NCBI RefSeq assembly: GCF_029227915.1
Contig: NC_079876.1
Span: 11,222,001-11,286,000, forward strand
Origin: Hydractinia symbiolongicarpus
Taxonomy: Eukaryota > Cnidaria > Hydrozoa > Anthoathecata > Hydractiniidae
Reading direction: 5' to 3'
DNA: 64,000 bases
The notes beneath the pieces are model-generated. The model was not told where the DNA came from. It saw nothing but the letters and a program-made list of their open reading frames with translations, and ran no database searches. How positions within the stretch are numbered: the stretch's first letter is position 1; each line of letters starts with the position of its first letter. Shown in pieces: positions 44,603-57,546 of this stretch. A program made the position numbers and the translations under genes.

Positions 44603-47600
44603 ATGAATGTAGTTGCTATTATAATGGATGAACCACTTCCAGAAACAACCAAAACGGATTTGACAGTTAATGGACATAATTTAAGTGATGTTCCAGAAAG
44701 TACAAACTTTAATGTCGGGGATGAGGAGCATGTTGAACAGAAGGATGATAATGAGGATAGAAGCGATGTACTTGTCAAACCTACATTTGCTATTAAATTA
44801 CATGGTGAAATAAGTAAGGATAAGATTTTCAATAAAGAAAATTTAGAAAATCCTGACACTTGTACAACTAGTGATAGTACTATTCACAATAACAGTGAAA
44901 ATTTAAATATAAACCAATCTGAAAATATAAGTAATGATCTCCAAGGTACTCATTTTGATCATTTTAATGTGAACAATATTGGAGACAATGTAGATCCTGG
45001 ACCAAGCGAAGATGTTTTGCAAGAGCAAAGAGAATTGAAACGTAGAACGTTTTCTACTTTAGTTACAATCAATGTCATTGCATTTCTCGCTTCTTTCTTT
45101 TACTGGATACAGAATGGTGTTTTTCCATACTTAACACGAAGTTTAGGTGTTAGTCCAGAGATGTTTGGCTATATAGAATCGACATTTGCTTTTTATCAGT
45201 TGATAGGCTCGCCTATATTTGGAAGATGTGGGGATGTATTTGGGACTCGTATAGTAATGATGATATCTGAATTAGCCTCCACTATTAGTTATATAACATT
45301 AGCTGTTGCAAGTAATATTGGTATGTTGTTCTTATCACGTGTTCCAGCTTTAGCAATGCATAATTTACAAGGATCCTACATGATTATATCTGACATCACT
45401 TTGCCAGATGATCGTGCAAACATGCTGGGAAAACTGGGTGTGTCACATGGCTTAGGTAACCATTATTGTTATAATATTTTCTAGCGGAATTTTTATGCTA
45501 GTATATGTGTGTTTTTTCATTAAGCAAGTAACGTAGAACGTAAAAATTTTAATTTTTTAAATAAAATAAATACGAAAGGATTATCGTTTTTCCAGAGCTT
45601 TCTGTAGAACGTCTATTATTTTCAATGTACACCCGTACAATTTTATTGTAACCAAAATTTATATAAAACGTTACAATCATGTAATACAATAAAATAAGTT
45701 CTTTTGACCAAATTTGGTGAAATCACGAAAAGATTCAATGATAAGAATCCACATACGCAGGATTCCCAGACAGATGATTACTGAAACTCATCGAAAAGGT
45801 ACAATGGAGATGATGATATGTTCTTGTTAAGAACACTTTTGTCTTTATATATCATCAAACTCTCTTAATTTTAATCAGAAATTATTATGTGCAGATGTAA
45901 TGACCGTAAAATCATCAAGGGAACGAGATGCTCCACAAAATAGTGAATGATTCTTAACTGCTGTAGACTGAGCAGTCTTAACAGCTTTACCCATTAAGGA
46001 GAATACGCCCTTATGTTCTGAAGCTCCGGATTTTAATTTTCGACAGATCAACCGTAATAAGAAGCATTGAAGTTACTGCTAGACAAATGGTAGACAACAT
46101 TTAGAAATTAAGGACTTAGGCACGCTATCTTTGAACTTAAAGAAAGATGACATGGCGAACGGGCGAACTAAAAATGACTTAAGACTGTAACCAGACAGAC
46201 TATTTTTTAATTAAGGATAGCTTTCCCAAAAAATTAAAAATATTCGTAACGCTGTTTTATCTGACTCACACGGTAAATTTTTCGGAACGTGTAGTCTATT
46301 TAAAAAATATTTAATACAAAATAACTAGAATATTCATTCGTAGATGTGTGTTTTTATAAAAACAAAGGTAGTCTAACAAAGTAGAACAAACAATAGTGTA
46401 ATAAAATAGAAAACACGACGGTGATTTTCGTGCATCTGGAAGCGTATTTTGCCATGCATCTTAAAGCAATAAAAGATAACAAATCAATATCGCTTTTGTA
46501 TGCTTGATACAAGATACATCTATGATGTTACTGAAATAAAAACTGTCTGCACGTTACATTTTATAACATAAGAATTAAATTACTCTTTCTAACCCGAATC
46601 TCTATTATCCGAATCTTTCTATAATCCGAACAAATTAAAAGTCACCGTCAATTTTTCTTAAGAAACTCTCATAATTTACTTTCCACTATCCCAATCTCTG
46701 TAATCCGAAAACCTCTATAATCCGAACTAATTTAAGGTTCTTTCGGCTAAACTCTCTCTTATCCGAATTTTCACCCTTGAAACCTAGAAATTCGAATTAG
46801 AGAGACTTTCTACTATCCAAATCTCTCTGTAATCCGAATAAAAAGTTATCCCCCTTGAGATTCGGATTAGAGAGAGTCAACTGTATTAAAAGATCATAGA
46901 TTTGCGTTTTATCTTCCCGAATAATTTTCTGCAGTTTATTGCTAACATTTATACACGCTAAAAATCGGATAACAAGCAATTCGTTAACACAGATGCTGGC
47001 CCTCTCTTTTTTAATGTTTAGCATCAAATAAAAAACAAATTTAAACTACTTTGAATACATTTACAATACAACTTTGTCTTTATAGGAATGGTCACTGGAT
47101 CCTTTGTTGGAGGAATTGTCACTCACATTTTCAGCGAACGTGCTGCAACCGTGGTATCCGCATGTGGTAATATTGTCTGCGTGGTAATTATTTTTGTTTT
47201 CATCCCGAAGGACACAAAAGCAATACGCCTGAAGTTAGACAATTTACAGCAAAAATTAAACAGAACATCCCTCGAACCGCCGCCATTCTCAATGTCATCA
47301 TTCAGTATCACGCAAATATTTTCAATTCTAAAAATCAAAATCATACAGTATTTATTATTCTTAAAAATCATGTCAGCATTTCCATTTAGCTTGATCTATT
47401 CCATGTTTTCGATTGCAATAATGGATTATTTCAAACTTGGACCAAAATATAATGGCGCCATATTAGCGTACGTTGGAATACTTGGAATTTTCGTGCAAGG
47501 TGTTTTAATCGGGTTACTTACGAAGAAATTTAAAGATCCCGAATTAATTAAATACTCTATGTTTCTAATCGCAGCTTCATGCATGTTTCTCATAGTCGCT

Positions 47601-47885
47601 GATAACATTTTTTTCTTTTGTTTTCTTCTGTTCCCTTTATCAATTGGAGCGATAACTTCACATATTGTTTTACTAGCAGCCATAACAAAGGTTGTTCCAA
47701 TCACTGACACAGGATCTGCTCTTGGATTAACTTTAGCTTTACACGCCGTAGTACGTTCTATTGCACCCACGTTGGGTGGCTTGTTGTTTACAGCAATTGG
47801 GTGGCCGATATTTGGTGCAGTTGGCTACGTGATGCATTTGTTTCTGTCTGGATTTGTTGTGCTAAACGGACGAAAAGATTACTGA
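44603..47885 (+). CDS. MFS transporter, SLC22A18-like, two exons
   Basis: Integral membrane solute or drug transporter. Exons 44603-45455 and 47086-47885 join in phase (Gly codon split G|GA) to 550 residues. The second in-frame ATG (44624, MDEPLPETT) is an equally good start. A roughly 145-residue acidic, Asn- and Ser-rich cytoplasmic N-terminus is followed by about 11-12 hydrophobic segments. MFS motif A is seen at about 207-216 (GRCGDVFGTR). FLSRVPALAMHNLQGSYMIISD, in two parts, and LGKLGVSHGLGMVTGS are the pattern of the SLC22A18/tetracycline-efflux-like branch. Substrate cannot be told from sequence. The long acidic N-terminus is unusual for the family. The intron holds a MITE (46580-46886). 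Confidence 0.88.
46580..46886. repeat. pogo/Tigger-like MITE in the MFS intron
   Basis: Repeated TATAATCCGAA / TCTCTAATCCGAA motifs, at least eight diverged copies on the plus strand. They end at the right with GGATTAGAGAGAGTCAACTG next to TA, the terminal form and TA duplication expected of pogo/Tigger relatives. The left end is more decayed (CTCTTTCTAACCCGAATCTC). No coding capacity. Confidence 0.6.
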
Positions 47886-50800
47886 AGCGTTGACGGCTTA
47901 CTTGACGTGGCTTTCTTTGTGCTCAAAATATATTATAAAAATAAAATTTTACAATATATATTACCATTTTAGCTATATTTTTATTATTAACTTCTTTTTC
48001 CCGATTTTCACCTTCTTTTTCCCGATTTTCACGAGAACTTCTTTTTTTGCGAATGATCTTTGTACAGGCCACTACATTAATGCAAATGCTCAAATAAACG
48101 CCGGTCTCGAATAAATGCCACGCTCTGGTAAACGTCCCCTGTCTGATAAATAAATGTTTCGGGGTTTGTTAGAACATATACAGTAATCCATGATCACGAA
48201 CGTTGAAACATTTAAATATATTAAGTGTCAGGGGTAACAACACTTCATAAAGGAAGGAATTTAAGAATTGTAAAAAACTTGGATTTGTTTAAGAACTGAG
48301 TGACAAGAGCTAATTACTTTATTCCATAAGATAATTTACGTTGTCAGCACGCTTGTAAAAACTCTATAAAGCTCTATAGAACAGAAAATACGTCATTATT
48401 ACTAATACAACGGAGATCCAGTAACGCTCATTTTTGCCGTTTGTATAAAACATGAAATTATATATGCCGGCTACAATATTTTAATTGATCTGATCTAATA
48501 TTAAACGACTTTTAAATGCAGCGAACAAAGAAATTGTAGAACATATATATATATATATATATATATAAACAAATTATCAAGAGAAACAAAACTAAAAAGA
48601 TGGAACAAAGAAAGTGCAGCGATTGTCTCAAGTGTCTCAAGTAAAGAATCTGATCCTTAAGAGAGAGAATTAGATAAAATTGTAATTGAAAGCAAATCAG
48701 AGGACATCACAACATGCGCCAGTTGAGGTTTGCTAAAATTTCAGAAGTAGGCTGCAAAAAAGAAATATCTCTATAGATTTTCCACCATTACATATGAAAA
48801 ATTAAACTGAGCGTTGCAAAAACTCTATGTTGAAGTATAGACAGAGAAAAAAGGCATGCACTCCAAGTACACCAGCAGACATAGAGCAGCTTTCAGTCGT
48901 ACCATACTTTTACCACCATAATCGAGAAGTCTTTAGGCTAGGCGGCTAATTGCCATTTATTCTGAGATCAGAGAACGCCAACAACTCTGCACATTTTCTC
49001 CATCCTTCCACATTATCTTCTGCACAATGGAGCGACGAAAAAGAAAGTTTTGTCGTCAGATGCTTCTAGTGTGAACCGCGGCAGGTATTTTTCACAGCAG
49101 CGTCTCATTGAGCTGTTTAACATACAAATAGTGATTAACACTAGATAGACGCCTACTGGGAGTCGACCCTTCTGCTCTCTAAATCAAAATGCGCAAAATC
49201 TGGAAGTGAACAGAACAGAAACTGTTTTGTTGGTAATTTCCATATTATTGCGCACATTTCAATAGGGAAAGTAAACACACTTTGCGCAAGTCTCACGAAG
49301 ATCATATTCAGCATAATTGAATTGGTGTGTGTATAAATTTTTAATTCAATCCGACGTGCGAAAAAAAGCTGTTTTGGTGGTAATAATGTTACGCTCAAAA
49401 TCTTTTTGATTTTCCACTTGTACTAAAAACCTCGGCTTTAAGCAGCTCATAAGGTTTTCTGTGTCCGTCCGTTCCGTTCCGCGAAAAAAATCCTATGTAC
49501 AAGTCGTATGTACATCGAAAATCAAACGTGATTTTTGTAAGAAGAATTTAATGGAATGTCTGAAGGTAATGCTTTATCCTCTAAGTAAAGAACTAAAACT
49601 TAAGAACAAAATTTATTAATTTTTAGTAAAGATAAAGTTTAAGAATTTAGTAATATAAAAACTATTTATTATAGCTATTTAATCTTATTTACATCTTTTT
49701 ATGTTTATTCGCAGTTGCTCCGCAACATAAAAAATGGAAAGCAATTGACATTAATTAAAATAAAAAGTCCAACCATATCAAATATATAAGAATTAATTTG
49801 CTAGCACAATGATTCGAAGTTCTACATTCAACTGGTTTCACATAAGATGACTAAAATGTGCATTATAAGTTAATCACAAAATAATTCACAACACACACCT
49901 TAACAAATCCTTATACAACTACCAGAGAAGACAACTTTTGACCAGCATTTTCAGACTATAATCCACGACATAACATGACAAATATTATGTGTATAGGAAC
50001 CAATCAATATTCGCCACACATTCTTCACTTTATAATGTTTTGGACAGACGTATCGACTTGAGGGTTCTGTTTTTTGCTAAATCTGGTAACTCTGAGATAA
50101 TTAAACAATTAAACATTTTCAAGATGTACACAAATTAACTGAAAGTTTACCACCCTTATTAAGCACTCCATCGGGTCACAGAGTTATTTATGCCTTAACA
50201 TGTGGATTAATCCAGACAACAGACGTCATGAGGGTTGCCTAAGAGAGAGCTTAGTAATACATTTATCAGCATCTTTTAGCTTTTTTAGAATCTTTCAACT
50301 ATTCTACCTATGACTGAAAATAAAATGCTTTTTATTGACATTTGTTTATATTTTTGTTTTAGAGCTTTCCTAAATCTTTATTGCACGACGATTTTGTTTG
50401 GTGTAAATTGCCGAACCTCTAAAAAAATTCGGCGAACGAGTTTAAATTATGTTAACACGTGAAATTAATCACAAAATGATTTCTTTATCCTGTTTATGTG
50501 AAGTAGCAATCAAAAACATTTTGAAAGTAAAAATTCAGCTTCGAAAATTTTATATTTTAATAAATCCACCACCTGCTCAATAGGCACGCCACACTACAAT
50601 AACCTAAATGGCCGTTGTGTCTCTTTTTTATTTATAGATCATCACTTTTAATAGCATATTATTAACAGTTTGCTCATAACAATTCCGGTCAAATTTTAAT
50701 CAAACGATATCCTTATGCCATTATCCATTTTGGAATACTTTTCTTTACATTGGACATCGAAGTGACAGTATATGTTGGATAATTTATTTCCTACAAAATA

Positions 50801-51858
50801 CAAATTTATTTATCAGCTATTACCGAGATAAAAAAAAAGTGAAGGAAAAGTTTTGTGACCTACTGCAGGAATATTTTTATTTGTGTGAGAAGCACCTTCA
50901 ATTTTTAATCTGTTTTCCTCTAGCACAATACTGTCTATGTCTCGTTTACTTGTCTCATTTATCTGCAGCAATAGCACTGTGGTATGACCGTGCACATGAA
51001 TTATACGGGCGCTATTTTCTTATTGAAGACAAAACAAATCTTATCACTTATTCATATTTTTTGACAAACTTTTTCCACCTGTTAGTTCCTGTAAAAAAAG
51101 AAGTCTTGTGCGAAAACAAGATTTTATTGAAGAAAGAGAAAAAAGAAATTGGTTTGGGATTTTTTTTAATTAAAACCCGATATTATTATTTAAATATATA
51201 ATATTTATAAATTAAAAGTACCAGGTCAGTGGCACAAGATTTTTCGTTTGAAGGTAAATTTTGTCTATTTGTTTGGTTTATATAAATGCTTGTTTGTTTG
51301 TTTTACTCATTTTGTCCGATTTTTTTTATTTCTTATAACAAAAGTATAGCTGAAATAATTTTTGCGTCACACCCCAATTTTCTATATTTACCAGGTCCAG
51401 TATTTTTTTAGTGATACTGAGCTGTGCTTTAAGAGTTTGAGGTCAATATCTTGTAACCACAAAACAAATGTTTGCAAAATTTTGCATCTCAAATGGGATC
51501 ACTTTAGAATGATTCTTTATGATTCAGAGTTTTCCTGTTTAAAAAGATAAATAACCAATCACAACTGAGATGAGAAGTTATTTGCGAACAACTAACGCAT
51601 ATAAATAAATATATAAAACATGCTTCTTCAATGTCAGAAATATTCTCGACCGTGATCTCTCAGAATCTCATCCGCGAAAATCAAAGTCAGCAAAAAAAAT
51701 CGAGAAAATTGATATCGGCTGCAGAAAAAGTGATTTTTGTTGCATGTATTTTCAACGGTCTTATAAACGAATCCTTGTCTCTTTTTTAATAACGTGAAGT
51801 AATAGTGTTCTGGTCAGTACAAATTAAAACAACTTGTGTTGTTGAATTTTATAATTGA
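47886..51858. other. Intergenic DNA
   Basis: No gene recognised. It contains two tandem copies of CTTCTTTTTCCCGATTTTCA (about 47990-48031) and an (AT)n run at 48543-48568. Open frames at 49153-49398 and 50839-51201 lack domains. Confidence 0.5.
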
Positions 51859-52275
51859 ATTTTAATTCAAAAAATTACAAGTCACACAAATTAGCCCCAC
51901 ACAAGTCTTTGGACGCGAATTGAAATAAAACTTTCTCCAAACCTATATAGTACCCAAATAAAATGAAAGCTCGACAAAACAGGATATAGATGTCACAGTT
52001 ACAAAAAAGTAAGAAGCTATCCATGTTTGCTACATTTTAACTTTCTGACTACAAAGTTGTATTGCTGAAATTTACAATGAGATTTTAATTCGAAAAATTA
52101 CAAGTCACACAAATAGTCACCCAATTTTTTTAGACACGAATTGAAAAACAACTTTGCCCAAACTGATAGTACCCAAACAAAGTGATTGCACCATTAAACA
52201 GGATATAGATATCACTGTGACAAAAAATGAGAATCCAATGTTAGCGACATTTCAACTTACAAAACCTTCTGACGG
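51859..52275. repeat. Tandem duplication, period 223 bp
   Basis: ATTTTAATTC(A/G)AAAAATTACA at 51859 recurs at 52082, followed by matching AAGTCACACAAAT, GAATTGAAA, TAGTACCCAAA and ACAGGATATAGAT blocks. The two units are diverged by point changes and small indels. Confidence 0.8.
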
Positions 52276-55200
52276 CAAAGGTTTTTGCTTTTAACGCAAA
52301 ACTGTTTAGCTACGTTTTCATGCAGCATTAAACAATAAAAACCCCTGACGCTAATTAAAGAAGTGTGGCATAGTTCACTCTTAAGCAAAAGGGTACAGGG
52401 AACCCAGGGCAATCCTCTCTGAATAACCAGTGTTAGTATAAACGTTGCGTATGTTCTAATATACTAACGTTTTAGATATATATTTTAATAAAAATTAACA
52501 TTAAGTTTTTGAATCATTAATTTCAGTGTCTCTCTTTGAAACATTTATCATAAAAGTATGGATATTAGCTACGCAAAGAAAGGCGTATTGTTTCGCTATC
52601 CCACCCTTTTAATTTTATTATCGTAAAAAAGGGCAAGCCTAAATTAACATCCAAACGCTCGTTCAGCCAATTCTTGTAACACCGAATATCTTATATTGAA
52701 AAGAAACGCTTTCTATCTAATAGAAAGGTTATAGTACCTTGCTGTGGAATCGCAGGGTAAAAACGTTCAGCTGCAGGACCAGCCACACAACTATCATGTC
52801 TTCTATAGAAAACGTTAATAAACAAGCAAAAGATGGACGATGTTGCATGCTACAATGGCTTCAAACACACGTGGTAAGGTTGGTAAAACATTTTCTCTCA
52901 GCTTTGTGTAGCGATGATGGCAATGTAGATCCTGAAGATGTGCAAACGCGTATTATCGTAGTGAATTTTTTTCAATGATTTTAGCATCGCATGGTTTTAA
53001 CATAGGATATTGTGGCTTGTTATTTAAAAGCGTCTTCGTAACTTTGTGCTTATCAATTTATTCTCAATACAAAAGTCGAAGAATGTGTAAAGTCCTTTCA
53101 TTGCGGCACGAAGTCACGAAAACACTAGTTTTCATTAGTGAAAGTTGAAGAGGTTATTCTAAAGTCAAATCCACTAACAGCAGACAATCGTCTGTTAGAA
53201 TACCACATGTCTGAAACAACTAAAGCTATCATCAGAAGGACGCTTATTTCATTTCTGAAATATGTTTGATAAAATTTGTTATCCACACGATGATCGTTGG
53301 GTCAGTGGAAACAAACAATACATCCAGTAAAATTGGTGCATTTTAATTGGCTGCCTAAATGATTCATGTGCCAAATTTGGTGACGAAGCAAATAATACAT
53401 AAGTAAATATATATGTGACAAATATTATACATCTGTAACAGCGAACAAAGCTAATTGATTCGATTAAGATTTCACATAAATTGGACACCAAAATACTAAA
53501 AAATTCTACTGGTCTTACTGGCTTAAATTATTGTATTTTTCGGGGCGAGTTTTGCGACTATAATACCGCAATCATTCTAAGAAATTAAAATGTTAAACAA
53601 CACTGATGTAGAATTAATAAAACGTATTCTTACATGTGCAAATAGCCTTTTCGTGTTTACGTTGCCTATGTGAACCAGGCTTTAAAACGAGCTGTGATAC
53701 TATGCACGTGTTACCGTTAATAGTGTTAAAAAGGTTTTGGAACCAGCTTGTTTATGTCTGGGTTTTTTTTCACCCTGTATTGATGAATGAATTATTAATA
53801 TATTTCATAACAAAATGACAAGAGAAAATTAAAAACAACTTTATTAAAAGTATAACGAAACACGAATAACTTTAATTGGGGTACATGTGACGAACTAAAT
53901 GTTTTAACGCAAGCTTTAGGAAAAAACTACATTTCACAAAAATGCATTTTCACTGTTATTATTATTATTATATTTCGAAACAACAAAATCAGGAATATAG
54001 AATGTTTGAAAAAAAGCTGATGATCACGCTATTTCTCTGCAAAAACTATATCCTTTTTTCATTTTTAGAGTATTGTAGCTGAGAACGGATTTTGAAGTTG
54101 CCCAGTCTTAATTATTTGCCAAAATAAAACGAGGGATGAATACATCAAATATGCGTACCTAGTCACATTCTTTAGTTTGTTCGTAATAAGGAACTTAATA
54201 TAACCCATTGTGGCGTACAACATCGAAAAAAAACAATAAGAATATTTTATGTTGAAACTTATATAAAAATAACACTGAATAAGCACAGCCTAAAATTGCA
54301 TCACTCCACCTAAATTATAATTTTTAACATAAAATCTCATTTTGTAAAAACTGAAATTCAATTTTATGTTAAATTTCATTTTAATTTTCAAAAAACATAT
54401 TTTCCTATGGGGGAATAACAACAATAATAACAAAATCAATATCTATTGTTACAAGCAATAAAAATACGATTGAAGTTGTGCAGTTTTAAAATATACATTT
54501 AGTTGTTTTTGATTTCCATCATTTCCCCCCAGGAGATACATTTCAGTCATTTCAATGCGATTTAAAGACACGCTTGAAATATCGCTGAGTGATTAAAAAG
54601 ACATTTATGCTGATGTATTGTTAAAAGCAAGCTATGGAAATTGATTGAAGAATAATTTGGTTTGTCACTTGAAAAAAAGTTTTTGTTTTGAGACTAGTGT
54701 GTAGCGATTTTAAGTAACATTTTTTTTATATAAAGTAAGTGGAGACTTTGTGTTGGTTAAATAATCGCTACACAACGCTTCATATTGTTCGTCGTTGTTA
54801 TATATATTTATATTTATATTCTCTATTTATTTATAATCAAAACAGTATTTTTTGAAATATTTTTTTACAAAGTTATTAAAAAAGTCCTCTGCAAGGTAAG
54901 AAAACCGTTAATTCATCGGTAGAGTCTGACTTCTCAAGATAATATATCTAGTCTTGAAATTCGTTTCATGTCTTGTATTATATACAAAACCATTGAGTGT
55001 TAATTTCTTTTTTCATTCACAAGAGTTAACATGGATTTTAAACTTTTAACACGATCGAAAAATACAATTCTGAATCTATCTTTATTTATTGGACCAATAT
55101 TACATTATTTTGTGTTGCTAAAGCGATGTTAACATATCCACATACTTCTTTGAGATGCATTAACATATCCACATACTTTTTTGAGATGCATGATAAGGTG

Positions 55201-56130
55201 GTTTTAAGGAGATTTTAATCTATTTCCGTCTTTGTGTACTCTTACAACTATCGTACATTACCGCATATTAGTGATTCATTATTTCAATTTGGATGCGAAA
55301 TTCGCAAAAGGTGTGATGTCAATTTTTTTTATAGATAAAACGACACCTTTTTTCCCACTGTTGTCACTTAAATTATTTATTCTTCCCCTTCTTTTAAATT
55401 TTGCATACTACATTTATGTTCACATAAAAAGGAAATTACATAGTTTTTGCAAGATTATGTGTGAAAGACTATTAGGCACATTTAAGAGCATGCTTAGATA
55501 TCAGACTAAACTTTCGTTATCAGACTGCTTTCATTCAACAAATTTAGCTTTTTAGAAAAATATATGTTTTAAGCTTTGCAGAAAACAGCATGTCAAAATC
55601 GCACGGGAAGTGAGTTCACTCGCAACATCACTGCGTAAGATAACTTGATTCACTGGAAGGTTATAATTTTGTAAACTGCTCTTTGGCAAGTTTTGCTAAA
55701 AAAATTTCTGTATGAGATGTTTCTGCTTCCATTTTTAACAACATCACAACATTAGAATTAATCTTATTTCACCAGGATTTTTTTTTTCGCTTCATTGAAT
55801 AGTTTTTAAATACTATTCCCAAAATAATTTTTTAATTCACTAGGGCATAAGGATCAACCCAGTCAAAATTTACGAGTAATTAGGAAACTCGGGTAACAAT
55901 TCTATAAAAACAGCTAATCCACGGTCACATTAGTTATTTCAATTTTTTTAACTTTTTACTTCCACTGTAGAATTTCACTTGTATTGATCTCTGCTCACAT
56001 AAAAATCTTTTTAAATGGAAATTTAAGCTAGAATTATGTAGATCTTATCTTCGCTTTTAGACATAACTTTCACTGAAAGAAGTATTAACTGGAAGATTTG
56101 TATCAAATAATTGTCGCTGTGTGTGGAAGC
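52276..56130. other. Intergenic DNA upstream of the K+ channel
   Basis: No gene recognised. A 32-bp unit, TTAACATATCCACATACTT plus TTTGAGATGCA, is repeated twice at 55130-55193. A long open frame at 55232-55555 is hydrophobic but has no motif. Confidence 0.5.
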
Positions 56131-57546
56131 ATGGTAAAAAACACATTGATTTGCGGTGAAAATAAATGTTTCGCGAACCAAGACAAAGCCTTCAGAGATG
56201 AAGAAGCGAGTATCAAACAAATACGCAACACTTTCGGCGCAGAAGAAGAATGTTACACAAATACTCACATCAGATATGATAGTTGCGTGAGCGAGGATCG
56301 ACTCAAAAACTTAGAAGGAGTGAGAGAACTACTCGCTTATAAACGACAACGACTCCTTTCGATGGATTCGTTTGAATCAAACGTTTCGATTAGCTCAAAA
56401 TCGAAACGACTCGTAACGAAAGACGGTTTTGTCGATATAAAATACGTGAATATTCCTGGATTGAACTCGCGATATTTAAAGGACATCTTTCATACACTGA
56501 TGGATTTAAAATGGCGTTACATCAGCTTGATGTTCACACTCAGTTTTCTTATTTCTTGGGTAATTTTTGGAACAGTTTGGTATATAATATTTTACATTCA
56601 TGAAAATCAGACTTGTATTGACAATGTTGACTCATGGGTCAGCGCGTTTTTATTTTCCATAGAAACACAAACCACAATTGGTTACGGTGGCCGTGCAGTT
56701 ACACCGAACTGTCCCGAAGGTGTTCTACTTCTGGTCATTCAGACTATCATCGGCATGTTTATTAACTGTGCTATGCTTGGACTTTTATTCGCAAAATTAT
56801 CTCGACCCAAAAATCGCGGCAAGACGACAATGTTTTCAAAACGTGCAGTCATAACCCTTCGCGACGGTAATTTATGTATGATGTTCCGCTACGTGGATTT
56901 GCGACACCGCCGTCTTCTGGATACGAATATGCGTGCTGTTATTATCAGACCTAAACTCACAGAAGAAGGTGAGTTTATACCTATCGATATGGCCGACCTG
57001 AAATTGACGATCGATCTTCAACAATTCGAATATACGATGAGATTATTCCCGCTATTCCCTATCACTGTCATTCATGTGATTGATGAAAACAGCCCGTTTT
57101 ACAGCATGTCTAAAGTTCAACTTGATCAAGCTGAGTTTGAAGTTATTCCGATTCTAGAAGGAACCGTGCCAACAACGGGTAACTCTACTCAAGCTCTTAC
57201 TTCCTACCGGCCAACGGAAATCTTATGGGGACACCGGTTTAAACCTGTATTTACTGGAATTCACATTGGACAGAATATAAACCGGATTGATTTAAGCACA
57301 TTACATGATACATATAAAGAGTTGAACACGCCGGATTGTTCTGCGGAAATCTTTGAGAAAACCAGGTATTTGGACGATTGTTCAAGCTTATCTGAGTCAC
57401 ATGGTTACCAGAGTGGTCCCTCATCAACTCTGTCAGTAAACGAACGAGTTTTAAGACGTTTTTCAAGTAACCCAATGGATGTATGTATAGACATGCCAAC
57501 AGAAGTTATTCAAGAGTTTCCTGTTTTGAAGGAGACAACGACTTAA
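56131..57546 (+). CDS. Inward-rectifier potassium channel (Kir), intronless
   Basis: A plasma-membrane K+ channel subunit, expected to form tetramers. One exon, 471 residues from the ATG at 56131. A 125-residue N-terminus precedes M1 (about 130-156), the pore helix (FLFSIETQT), the selectivity filter TIGYGG (182-187), M2 (about 198-221) and the cytoplasmic domain. Cys162 and Cys194 match the disulfide that braces the Kir pore. RPKNRGKT just after M2 is the PIP2-binding region. Position 212 at the rectification site is Asn, as in weak rectifiers of the Kir1.1 type, not the Asp of strong rectifiers. The filter ends GYGG where most Kirs have GYGF. Which Kir subfamily it belongs to cannot be decided; membership in the family is firm. 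Confidence 0.95.
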   Translation: MVKNTLICGENKCFANQDKAFRDEEASIKQIRNTFGAEEECYTNTHIRYDSCVSEDRLKNLEGVRELLAYKRQRLLSMDSFESNVSISSKSKRLVTKDGFVDIKYVNIPGLNSRYLKDIFHTLMDLKWRYISLMFTLSFLISWVIFGTVWYIIFYIHENQTCIDNVDSWVSAFLFSIETQTTIGYGGRAVTPNCPEGVLLLVIQTIIGMFINCAMLGLLFAKLSRPKNRGKTTMFSKRAVITLRDGNLCMMFRYVDLRHRRLLDTNMRAVIIRPKLTEEGEFIPIDMADLKLTIDLQQFEYTMRLFPLFPITVIHVIDENSPFYSMSKVQLDQAEFEVIPILEGTVPTTGNSTQALTSYRPTEILWGHRFKPVFTGIHIGQNINRIDLSTLHDTYKELNTPDCSAEIFEKTRYLDDCSSLSESHGYQSGPSSTLSVNERVLRRFSSNPMDVCIDMPTEVIQEFPVLKETTT

